Below are positions 1 through 6,926 of a stretch of 8,927 bases of DNA, in pieces. Positions within the stretch are counted from its first letter, which is position 1. Each line of letters begins with the position of its first letter. Made by a program: the position numbers and the translations under genes. Origin of the DNA: Planctomycetota bacterium (GTDB taxonomy: Bacteria; Planctomycetota; UBA1135; JALUZX01). The stretch is from NCBI GenBank assembly GCA_027011425.1, contig JALUZX010000391.1, positions 1-8,927 on the forward strand, given 5' to 3'. The notes under the pieces were generated by a model that saw only the letters and a program-made list of their open reading frames with translations, was not told the DNA's origin and searched no databases.

Positions 1-1542
1 GAGGGAAGGGCCGGTGGTTTTTTCAGCCTTTTCCTGGGGAAGAAAGAGAAGCGAGGCCGCTTCACCCAGTCTCCAGGATCCGGCCCAGAGTTTGCCCCTG
101 GCGGAAGGAGGAAGGGGGCATGGTTTTTCGGCGGCCCGGCGGAAGACTTTTTGGGCGCCTTCCCGGCTTCCCAAATAGAGGAGGAGGGAATCGCGGGACA
201 GGGCGGCCCAGCCTTGGAGGATGTCGTGGCTTGCGAATTTCCGGAAAAGGGCCGCCGGCTGGGAGAGGAGTTCTTCCAGGGAGGAGGGCATCTTCCCCAG
301 GTCCAGGCGGAAGGAAGAGACGGCCATGTCCTTCACTTGGAAAGCCTTCGGGTGGAACTCCATGGTCCCCAGGTACTCGAGGAGGATCTTTTCCCGATCT
401 TTTCGAACTTCGTTGAATTTGTTGATATCCACCTCCTCCAGGGATCCGAAGCGAAGCCAGGAGTGGGTGAGGGTGCCGCCCAGGAAAGCCAGGAGATCCC
501 GGAAACGGTTCTTGTCCGCCAGGCAGGGGGACAGGGACTTGGGGCTTCGCACGTGTTTGGCGAGAAGGAGGCCCGGCCGCCCAGGGTCTTCCCTGTAAAG
601 AGCCAGGAGCAGGCGGTTGGAGAAGAGGGCGGGAAAGGGGGTTTCCCGGTAGGGAGAGTCCCAGAGGGCCTTGGCGCCTTTCCAGGAGAGCCAAAGGGCC
701 AATGGCGGCCAGGCGGATGGACGTCCCCCCCACACGTGCCAGGCCGGGGGCCGCCCGGGAAGGGGGATGTCCCCATGGTCCGGCCGGAGGCCCCGCAGGA
801 AGGGGCCGAAGGCGCTTTTCTTCTTGGGAGAGATGTGAAGGGAAAGGGTCCCCATGCCGTTTTTCCGGAGGGAGAAGGAGAGGTCCAGGCGCTCGATGCG
901 ATGAAGGGTGTAATCCAGGCCGGCGAGAAAGGCGGCCGAGCCGGTGAAGGCCTTGGGCTGGAAGCCGCCCAGGATGGTGAGGATCATCATCCCGCCGTCG
1001 ATCATGCGGACGGAGGTGTAAGGGCTGGCTTTCAGGCCCTTCCGCACCAGGACGCGCAGGGCCAGGTCTCCCTGGGGAAGAGGACCCAAGGTCTGCGGTT
1101 CCGGTCCGGGAAAGGACCGGCTCCCCCGTGGCCCGGCGGGGATGAAAGCGTAGCTTCCCGCCCAGGCGGGCCGGACCTGGAATTTCAGGCCTTTCAGAAA
1201 GGCTTCCCTCGAGGAGACGGGCAGGGCGAACCATGCGTCCATGCCTCTTCTGCGGCCTTGGCTGCAGCGGAAAAGGAAGAAGGGCTTTTTCCGGTTCACT
1301 CCCTCCAAGGTGTGCGCCTTTCGCAGGCGGGATCCCAGGGAGAGGATGGGCTTCTTCTTCCAGGGGCGGAGGCGGTTGACGGCCTTCTCCACGGCGTCGA
1401 GCCGTTCCAGGGAGGCCGCCCGGGCGCAGAACCAGGTCCCCTTGGGGACGATCCCGGGGATTTCCTGGGACCGGGCCGGCGGGGACGGGAAGGAGAGGAG
1501 CAAAAAGAAGGGAGCGAGAAGGGCGCAGGCGGGGGTTCGCAT
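1..1542 (-). CDS. Secreted protein of unknown function (3' end outside window)
   Basis: A continuous reading frame of 514 codons runs from the ATG at 1542 to the left edge with no stop, so the C-terminus is missing. The start is well supported: an AAAAGGAGG Shine-Dalgarno lies 5 nt upstream. Residues 1-25 form a Sec signal peptide (MRTPACALLAPFFLLLSF, then a Pro/Ser stretch and cleavage near PARS-QE), so the product is exported. I recognise no catalytic motif. The mature part opens with a PKGTWFCARAASLERLDAVE segment (residues 33-52). Around residues 157-250, beta-rich stretches (GDLALRVLVRKGL; LDLSFSLRKNGMGTLSLHIS) are followed by a helix. This recalls large DUF3352-like secreted proteins common in Planctomycetota, but the resemblance is to general pattern only. 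Residues 365-440 are charged and helical. Basic residues are frequent. It is divergent from the acyltransferase gene. Function unknown; confidence in its being a real gene is high, because frame, signal peptide and SD agree. Confidence 0.8.
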   Translation of the reverse strand, partial: MRTPACALLAPFFLLLSFPSPPARSQEIPGIVPKGTWFCARAASLERLDAVEKAVNRLRPWKKKPILSLGSRLRKAHTLEGVNRKKPFFLFRCSQGRRRGMDAWFALPVSSREAFLKGLKFQVRPAWAGSYAFIPAGPRGSRSFPGPEPQTLGPLPQGDLALRVLVRKGLKASPYTSVRMIDGGMMILTILGGFQPKAFTGSAAFLAGLDYTLHRIERLDLSFSLRKNGMGTLSLHISPKKKSAFGPFLRGLRPDHGDIPLPGRPPAWHVWGGRPSAWPPLALWLSWKGAKALWDSPYRETPFPALFSNRLLLALYREDPGRPGLLLAKHVRSPKSLSPCLADKNRFRDLLAFLGGTLTHSWLRFGSLEEVDINKFNEVRKDREKILLEYLGTMEFHPKAFQVKDMAVSSFRLDLGKMPSSLEELLSQPAALFRKFASHDILQGWAALSRDSLLLYLGSREGAQKVFRRAAEKPCPLPPSARGKLWAGSWRLGEAASLLFLPQEKAEKTTGPSL

Positions 1543-1634
1543 GGTTTCCTCCTTTTCATAGAGACAAAGAGGGAAAAACCATTCTCTATCGTGTGAAGGC
1601 GGCAAATATTCGACATGGGCCCCCTCCTGAACCT
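1543..1634. other. Divergent intergenic region between secreted protein and acyltransferase
   Basis: This must hold the promoters of two divergent genes. It is locally richer in A and T (around 1553-1612) than its surroundings, as expected for promoter DNA, but I could not find a convincing -35/-10 pair with a 16-18 bp spacer in either direction. An in-frame GTG at 1593 could extend the acyltransferase into this region, but codon third positions there are not GC-biased as in the gene body, so it looks non-coding. Confidence 0.4.
1548..1556 (-). promoter_or_regulatory. Strong Shine-Dalgarno of the secreted-protein gene
   Basis: On the minus strand this reads AAAAGGAGG, followed by AAACC and the ATG at 1542. 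It is the best ribosome binding site in the window and fixes the start of the secreted protein. The other genes here have weak or displaced SD sites. Confidence 0.8.
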
Positions 1635-2810
1635 ATGATTCCCGGCCGCCCGCGAAGGGGAGGGGGGGGTCGTGGCCTCCCAGCCGATTTCACCGCCGCC
1701 GTGAACCACCCAGCGCGAGATAAGGCCGCCTCCGGCCGGTTGTTGTCCCTCGATGTCTTTCGGGGGCTGACGATGCTTTTGCTGGTGGGGGAGTTCTCGG
1801 GGTTCTGGGGGAGCATGGCGGTTTTGTTTCCCCTGGGGCATCCGCTCCATTTCCTGCCCATGCAGTTTCATCACGCCCGGTGGGCGGGATTGCACTTCTG
1901 GGACCTGGTCCAGCCTTTTTTCATGTTCATCGTGGGCGTGGCCATGCCCTTCTCCTTCGCCCGGCGCCGGGCCGCCGGGGTAGACCCCAAGGACATCTTC
2001 CGCCATGTGTTGAAGCGGTCCTTTCTGCTCCTGCTCTTCGGTTGGGCCCTCTATTGCATCGTCCCGGGAAAGATCGTCTTCCGCTTCCAGAACGTCCTGG
2101 CCCAGCTCTCCTTCACCTACTTCGTGGCCTACCTTCTCATGGAAAAGAAGGTCTCCACCCAGGTCCTCTTCTCGCTCGGGTTGCTGGCCCTCACGGAGAT
2201 TCTCTACAGGACCTTTCCCGTAAAGGGATTCGACCACCCCTTCTCTCCCAACCACAACTTCGGGACCTGGCTGGATCTCCAGTATGGCGGGGCCGACCTG
2301 GCCGGCCACTGGGTCTCCTTCAATGCCGTCCCCACGGCGGCCCATACCATCTGGGGGGTGCTTGCAGGGAAGCTCTTGTTGAGCGACAGGGAGGGGAAGA
2401 AAAAGGCGGCGATTCTTCTGGGTTTCGGGCTTGCCGCCCTGGCTGCCGGATACGCCCTGGCGCTTTGGACCCCCATCATCAAGCGGATCGCCACGAGTTC
2501 CTTCGTCCTGGTGAGCGGCGGGTGGGCCCTCCTGGCCATGGCCTTCCTCTACTGGCTCGTCGAGATCGTCCGGTCCCGGGGGTGGACCCTTGTCTTCGCC
2601 GTCGTCGGAATGAATCCCCTCTTCATCTATCTCTTCGCCCACGTGGGCGGCGGGCCCTTTCTCAGGAAGATCGTCTTTCCATTCGCCATGGCCCTGTTCG
2701 GGTGGCTCGGGAAGGACGCCTCCATGACGGTCGTGAACGGAATCGTCTGGTTTCTTTTTTGGTATATTACCTACTGGATGTATAAGAGAAAAGTTTTCAT
2801 CCGGATCTGA
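1635..2810 (+). CDS. Membrane acyltransferase, HGSNAT / DUF5009 family
   Basis: Polytopic membrane protein of the heparan-alpha-glucosaminide N-acetyltransferase superfamily, which moves an acetyl group across a membrane from cytoplasmic acetyl-CoA onto a sugar amine. Family signatures, numbered from the ATG at 1635: LLSLDVFRGLTM at 36-47; HARWAGLHFWDLVQPFFMF at 80-98, where His80 in the H-x-x-W-x-G context matches the proposed acetyl-carrying histidine; KRIATSSFVLVSGGW around 283-297; VVGMNPLFIYLFAH near 323-336. About ten to eleven hydrophobic helices are visible, ending in a basic tail (YKRKVFIRI). The start is uncertain. GTG 1593, ATG 1635 and GTG 1701 are all in frame and none has a good SD. 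I chose the only ATG, but family proteins usually begin within about 20 residues of the SLDVFRG motif, and codons before about 1685 look non-coding, so GTG 1701 is a serious alternative. The bacterial substrate is unknown; cell-wall or extracellular sugar acetylation is possible. The gene converges on the C69 peptidase gene. Confidence 0.88.
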   Translation: MIPGRPRRGGGGRGLPADFTAAVNHPARDKAASGRLLSLDVFRGLTMLLLVGEFSGFWGSMAVLFPLGHPLHFLPMQFHHARWAGLHFWDLVQPFFMFIVGVAMPFSFARRRAAGVDPKDIFRHVLKRSFLLLLFGWALYCIVPGKIVFRFQNVLAQLSFTYFVAYLLMEKKVSTQVLFSLGLLALTEILYRTFPVKGFDHPFSPNHNFGTWLDLQYGGADLAGHWVSFNAVPTAAHTIWGVLAGKLLLSDREGKKKAAILLGFGLAALAAGYALALWTPIIKRIATSSFVLVSGGWALLAMAFLYWLVEIVRSRGWTLVFAVVGMNPLFIYLFAHVGGGPFLRKIVFPFAMALFGWLGKDASMTVVNGIVWFLFWYITYWMYKRKVFIRI

Positions 2811-2863
2811 CCGTCCCGCCGGTCCCGTCTCCATCCATGGGGCTCACCCGCCGGAAGGAGAGG
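2811..2863. other. Convergent intergenic spacer
   Basis: This is a 53-bp gap between two converging genes. A 5-bp hairpin (GACCG 2809-2813, loop TCCCGC, CGGTC 2820-2824) starts in the acyltransferase stop codon but has no T-tract after it on either strand. An 8-bp direct repeat, CCCGCCGG, occurs at about 2815 and 2848. I do not call a terminator. Transcription from either side may read through or end by Rho. Confidence 0.35.
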
Positions 2864-4504
2864 CTATTCTTTCCTGCCTTCCCGGTTTTTCTTCCGCTCC
2901 GCCCGGCGGAGGCTGGTCTGGATGCGGGAGGAGAGCTGGAGGACTTTGCGGAGCCAGGGAGCGGGGTAGCCGACGGGCCTGGGCCGGCCGTTCTCGTCCT
3001 TGACGAAGCCGTCGTTGTATTTGCAGATCAAGTATTCGCCGAGTTCCTTCCAGCGGCGGACGACGAGTTCGCCGTGGGTGACGCAGTAGTCGGTGAGGTA
3101 GCGGCGCATGAGGGCCGGGTCGGTCTTGTAGAGGGCCAGGGCGGTCTGGTCCACGGCGGGCTGGAGGGCGATGAGGTTCCCCTCCAGGTCGGCCTGGACC
3201 TTCTGGATGTCCCGGATCATGTAGGAATACTTGAGGCAGGCGAAGTTGGCCACTAAGTTGAAGACCCACCAGGCGCTGTCCCAGGTGAACTTCTGGAGGG
3301 AGCCCCGGGCGTAGGAGGGAGGCACCTGGTCGATGCAACAGTAGAGGGGGATGTAGCAGGTGGTATAGGTGTCGTCCACGCCGTACCAGAGAACGCCCCC
3401 GACCGGGTCGGGGAGCCGGGAACGGCACTGGGCCACGATGGAGTAGCCCGTCCTGTGGTCCGAGATGGGCCTCTCCCAGAAGCCCGGCCTGCCGTCCACC
3501 TTCCAGGAGATGGGCCGCCACCGGTTGGGACAGCCGAAGGGACCGGCGGTGATGCCCTTGCGCATGTCGTAGGGCGTGCCCTCGTAGTGGTCCCGCATGA
3601 GCTGCATGACGTCGTGGAGGGTGAGCTTCTTGTCCGGTTTCACCCAGAGGGGGTAAGGCTCGGCGCCCTCGACGCCTCTGTGGTAGTCGGGGGAGAGTTG
3701 GAGCGAAGGGGCCACGCGCCTGAGGATGGACCAGACCCGGGTGGCAGTATACCGGAGTTTCTCCGGCGTGGCCGGGCAGTAGACGTCGCAGAAGCGGAAG
3801 GGTTTGCCCGCCTTGGGATCGTACCAGCCCTTCTTTACGGCGAAGGAGATTACGTTCTTCGAGTAGAGGCACTCGCCGGGCTTGTCCAGGGGAAATTCGC
3901 CGATCCGGGACTTGTTGGCGTGGCAACAGACGTAGCCGTCGGGGATCTTCCTGGCCACCCAGATGGCGCCCTTCCCTCCCGGGCCGGGCCCGATGATCTC
4001 CAGGAGCCAGACCTCGTCGGGGTCGGCGATGGAGATGGACTCCCCCGTGGAGGCGTAGCCGTACTTGTCCGCGAGATCCGTGATGACATGGATCGCTTCC
4101 CGGGCGGTCCGGGCCCTCTGGAGGGCGAGGCGCATCAGGGTCCAGTAGTGGAGGGCGCCCTTGGGGTTTTGGAGTTCGGGCCTCCCGTCGAAGGTGGTCT
4201 CTCCGATGGCGAGCTGGTGCTCGTTCATCAGCCCCACCACGGCCCAGGTGTGGGGGGGCTGGGGGATCCGGGCGATCACCTTGCCGCCCCTGCGGATCTC
4301 GTAGAACTCGCCCGGCCCGTGGTCGGCGGCGGGCGTGCGGGAGAGGTGGGGATGGAACTCGCCGTCGCAGGCGTAGGTGATCATGCAGGCCCCCTCGGCC
4401 GAGGCGCCCTTGGTCACCAGGATGTCCGTGCACTCCGAACGTGCGGAGGGGGCGGTCCCCAAGAGGGCCGCCGAGAGGAGAACGAAGGCAAAGGCTCTGG
4501 TCAT
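2864..4504 (-). CDS. Exported C69-family (Ntn-hydrolase) peptidase
   Basis: Member of peptidase family C69 (dipeptidase A type), in which a cysteine exposed at the mature N-terminus acts as nucleophile in an Ntn-hydrolase fold. The 546-residue product starts with a signal peptide (1-23, MTRAFAFVLLSAALLGTAPS, then ARSE) directly before Cys25, the expected nucleophile, in the motif ECTDILVTKGASAEGA. Other family blocks are visible: VVGLMNEHQLAIGETTF at 89-105, DPDEVWLLEIIGPG at 161-174, YEGTPYDMRKGITAGPFGCP at 307-326 and ERPISDHRTGYS at 344-355. The ATG at 4504 lies 4 nt after the lyase stop, with a GGAAGGAAAA SD inside the end of the lyase gene, so the two are probably co-translated. It carries an unusual number of cysteines, 16 by my count. 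A C-terminal region of about 140 residues ends in a basic tail (residues 528-546). Substrate is probably short peptides outside the cytoplasm; actual specificity cannot be read from sequence. The family call is firm. Confidence 0.92.
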   Translation of the reverse strand: MTRAFAFVLLSAALLGTAPSARSECTDILVTKGASAEGACMITYACDGEFHPHLSRTPAADHGPGEFYEIRRGGKVIARIPQPPHTWAVVGLMNEHQLAIGETTFDGRPELQNPKGALHYWTLMRLALQRARTAREAIHVITDLADKYGYASTGESISIADPDEVWLLEIIGPGPGGKGAIWVARKIPDGYVCCHANKSRIGEFPLDKPGECLYSKNVISFAVKKGWYDPKAGKPFRFCDVYCPATPEKLRYTATRVWSILRRVAPSLQLSPDYHRGVEGAEPYPLWVKPDKKLTLHDVMQLMRDHYEGTPYDMRKGITAGPFGCPNRWRPISWKVDGRPGFWERPISDHRTGYSIVAQCRSRLPDPVGGVLWYGVDDTYTTCYIPLYCCIDQVPPSYARGSLQKFTWDSAWWVFNLVANFACLKYSYMIRDIQKVQADLEGNLIALQPAVDQTALALYKTDPALMRRYLTDYCVTHGELVVRRWKELGEYLICKYNDGFVKDENGRPRPVGYPAPWLRKVLQLSSRIQTSLRRAERKKNREGRKE

Positions 4505-4508
4505 GGTT

Positions 4509-6926
4509 CTATTTTCCTTCCGCGTGGAGGTTCACCTTCACGGTCTGGAGGGTCTTTCCCGTCCGGTCCAGGAGGCGGACCAGGGCGGTCTCCCTCCCGG
4601 TGGAGAGGCCGAAGGCCCGGACTCCCTTGGATCCCTGGGCGGGAAGGAGGAAGAGGGCCTCCCCCCCGCCTGTGGGGATCCGCAGGGCGTAACCCCCGGC
4701 TACGGCGAGAAACCGCCCCCGGCCGGGAGGGGCCGAGCCCTTTTTGTAAGGCCGAAAGAGGGTGACCGCCTCGATTTTCCTGCGAGGTTTTTGAAAGTCC
4801 GCCCGCAAGTGCCACTCTCTCAGCTTGATCCTGGGGCGGGGGTTGGGGTCGTACTGGTTGGTCTGGGAGAAGATCAGCCCTTCCGGGGCGGCGAAGCGGG
4901 CCCGGCAGAGGACCTTTCCCCGGCCGAAGAGGGCCTCCCCTTTCGGGGAGAGATGGAACTTGTCCCGGGCGTGCCACCACCAGGTGAAGGTGGAGGGCCT
5001 CGGGGCGGAAAGGAGGTCGTAGACCAGCACCAGGTCGGGCTTGACGAAGAGGACGGCCCGGGTGAAGCGGTCCAGGACGTTCCTTCCGCCCAAGCTCCCG
5101 TAGGCGGCCCCGGCCTCGCCGGCTACTGCGTCCAGGCTGGGGGTGGTCTCGAAAAAGAAGATCCTTCCCCCGGCGGCCGCCGAGTGGGGGGCCTGGCCCC
5201 GTCCGTTTACGGTGACGCTGTTGACCGAACGGGTGCTCCACATCCAGAGCCGGTGGTGGGCGCTCCCGTAGGAATCCCTTTTGCCCGACCGGATGAGAAG
5301 CCTCTCGCCGAAGGCGAAGAGAAGGAGGGCGTTCTGGGCCTCGTAGCCGTGGGACCAGCTTCCGAAGGGGGAGGACTTGAAGAGGACCTGCGTGTCCTTT
5401 TTCGCGTCCAGGAGGGTCGTGTTCAGGACGGCCTGGCCCACCCCGCCGAAGAGCTTGGACGCGGGAAGGTCCGACGGCGGGCGGGGCTTCACCCGGGGGA
5501 GGCCCCGCCGGAGGAGGCCCACGTATCCTGTTCCAAAGACGGGCCCGCCCTGGCTTTCCACGTACCATTGCCAGTAGGGGTTCCCGGCCTGGGCGGCGAG
5601 CACGCTCATCAAGGGAAGGGCGTTCTTGCTCGTGAAGTCGGCGCATTGGTCGCCGAAGCCGCCGCCCCGCTTTCCGGGAGGGAGGATGTAGAGGGCGAAG
5701 TCCCCGGCCCGGGAGAAGAAGGGCTTCTTGTAGGCGTCGATGCCGAGAGCCGCCCGCATCACGTCGGCCCACCAGGTGAACCGGGAGAGGTAGCTGTTCC
5801 AGTAGGCAGCGCCTTCGTGCCACCCGCCGTCGCTGTCCGACCAGACGGGGTAGACGCAAAAGAACGTGTTCGCCGCGAACCAGACCCAGTCGGCGGCCCG
5901 GGGGATCTCCCCGTAGAAGGCGATCCCCGCCTCCCCCAGGAAGTGCCAAGCCCGGTTGTCGTGGCTGGAATAGGGCCTCCAGAAATGGCGGGGGCACAGG
6001 TGCCGGAACATCTCTTTTCCCCGCCGGGCCATGACCTTCCGGCAGAGGGCCCGCTCGCCCTTTGAGAGGTTGTCGTGGAGGAAGGTGTAGGCCCTGGAGA
6101 AGTGGTAGGCGAAGGGAAGGCCCGCCTCGTCGTTGTAGCGGTAGCCCGTGCTTCCTAGGGGATCCCACCGGGCGCAATCGAGGAGGATCTTCCTGGCCAG
6201 GGCGGCGAAATCCTTCCTGCCGTCCAGAAGGGAGGCGAAGGCCAGCTCGGCGGCTCCCCCGAGAGCGCGGATGGTGTAGGTCCGGTTTCCCCACCAGACC
6301 TTCCTCCAGGCGTCGGAACCTCTTATCGTTCCAGGCGGATACTTAGGGGGCTCGGCCGTGGGGGGCGGCCTCTTCAGGAGGCGGGCGCAGTCCCTTTCGA
6401 TCCTCCGAAAAGGGCCCTGGAGCGGGCCTTTCACCAGGCGGCGGAGCCGGGGAAGGTCCGAGGGCCGGAGGAAGAGCCTGGGGTGGCCCCCCGGGATGCG
6501 GCCGAGAAGCTCCCGGCGCGCGGGAAGGGGGAAGGAGACGGCCCCCCTGGGAACGGAGAAGGACCGGACCTTGCTCCACGGGGTGAGCCTTCCTTTGCGT
6601 GTTCTCCCCCTGTAGCGCCAGAACCAGCGCCCCGGCGGAAGGGCCCTGGGGGGGCAGTGGACGTTCCAGGGAATCCCCCGGGCCTGGTAGGCGATCTTCC
6701 GGAAACCCGGGTCGGCCCCCACCTGGATCTCCCAGGAGGCGATCCCTTTTGCGGGCCTCCAGGAGAAGGCCGGCGGCGTGACGGCCGTTTTCTCCCCTTC
6801 CCGGGGCCGGAATCCCCATTCCAGGGGCCCCGGAGGGGACTGGTCCAGGCGGGGAGGGCCGGCGGAAAGGGCGCTTCCGAAAATGAGAGAAAAGAAAAGG
6901 ATCCGCGGGACGGGGTGAATTTTCAC
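4509..6926 (-). CDS. Exported heparinase II/III-family polysaccharide lyase (DUF4962 type)
   Basis: An 805-residue secreted protein with the architecture of heparinase II and oligo-alginate lyases, which cleave uronic-acid-containing polysaccharides by beta-elimination. Residues 1-22 are a signal peptide (ILFFSLIFGSALSA). Residues 30-126 form a fibronectin-like DUF4962 N-terminal region (PPAFSWRP; WEIQVGADPGFRKI; GRWFWRYRGRT). GHPRLFLRPSDLPRLR at 147-162 begins the helical toroid, which continues to about 480 and includes SHDNRAWHFLGEAG (321-334) and DGGWHEGAAYWNSYL (366-380). Candidate catalytic residues are His322, Asn324, His370, Glu371 and Tyr375. The C-terminal beta-sandwich includes SHGYEAQNALLLFAFGERL (525-543), matching the conserved H-x-x-x-x-N block. 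Translation starts at GTG 6926, overlapping the DUF299 stop by 4 nt (GTGA), with a GGGGAG SD upstream. The stop is TAG at 4509. Heparin-like, alginate-like or other uronate substrates cannot be told apart from sequence. Confidence 0.9.
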   Translation of the reverse strand: MKIHPVPRILFFSLIFGSALSAGPPRLDQSPPGPLEWGFRPREGEKTAVTPPAFSWRPAKGIASWEIQVGADPGFRKIAYQARGIPWNVHCPPRALPPGRWFWRYRGRTRKGRLTPWSKVRSFSVPRGAVSFPLPARRELLGRIPGGHPRLFLRPSDLPRLRRLVKGPLQGPFRRIERDCARLLKRPPPTAEPPKYPPGTIRGSDAWRKVWWGNRTYTIRALGGAAELAFASLLDGRKDFAALARKILLDCARWDPLGSTGYRYNDEAGLPFAYHFSRAYTFLHDNLSKGERALCRKVMARRGKEMFRHLCPRHFWRPYSSHDNRAWHFLGEAGIAFYGEIPRAADWVWFAANTFFCVYPVWSDSDGGWHEGAAYWNSYLSRFTWWADVMRAALGIDAYKKPFFSRAGDFALYILPPGKRGGGFGDQCADFTSKNALPLMSVLAAQAGNPYWQWYVESQGGPVFGTGYVGLLRRGLPRVKPRPPSDLPASKLFGGVGQAVLNTTLLDAKKDTQVLFKSSPFGSWSHGYEAQNALLLFAFGERLLIRSGKRDSYGSAHHRLWMWSTRSVNSVTVNGRGQAPHSAAAGGRIFFFETTPSLDAVAGEAGAAYGSLGGRNVLDRFTRAVLFVKPDLVLVYDLLSAPRPSTFTWWWHARDKFHLSPKGEALFGRGKVLCRARFAAPEGLIFSQTNQYDPNPRPRIKLREWHLRADFQKPRRKIEAVTLFRPYKKGSAPPGRGRFLAVAGGYALRIPTGGGEALFLLPAQGSKGVRAFGLSTGRETALVRLLDRTGKTLQTVKVNLHAEGK
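6923..6926 (-). promoter_or_regulatory. GTGA start/stop overlap joining regulator and lyase genes
   Basis: The lyase GTG start (6926-6924) overlaps the TGA stop (6925-6923) of the DUF299 gene. Overlaps of this kind normally let a terminating ribosome restart, tying lyase synthesis to that of the regulator. The overlap follows directly from the two reading frames; the coupling is inference. Confidence 0.7.

Noticed and set aside
151..1596. Long plus-strand open frame (481 codons) antisense to the secreted protein
   Set aside because: It is in codon register with the minus-strand gene, gives a Gly/Glu-rich low-complexity product with no motif, and is expected where GC-rich third positions suppress stop codons. 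The minus frame has a signal peptide and a strong SD.
1543..1634. Sigma-70 promoters for the divergent pair
   Set aside because: A/T-rich hexamers exist (for example TATGAA on the minus strand) but no -35/-10 pair with proper spacing matches well enough to report.
2809..2824. Short hairpin after the acyltransferase as a terminator
   Set aside because: It has only 5 bp of stem, overlaps the stop codon, and lacks a T-tract on either strand.
1296..2834. 512-codon minus-strand frame over the acyltransferase
   Set aside because: Its product is Gly/Pro/Glu-rich and hydrophilic with no domain, while the plus strand encodes clear HGSNAT motifs and membrane helices.
4377..6065. 562-codon plus-strand frame antisense to the lyase and peptidase
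   Set aside because: The product has low-complexity Gly/Glu/Val-rich composition, and the opposite strand encodes two recognisable exported enzymes with conserved catalytic blocks.
4501..6294. 597-codon minus-strand frame overlapping the lyase in another phase
   Set aside because: The product is Arg/Pro/Gly-rich and resembles no family; it is an out-of-frame reading of the lyase gene.
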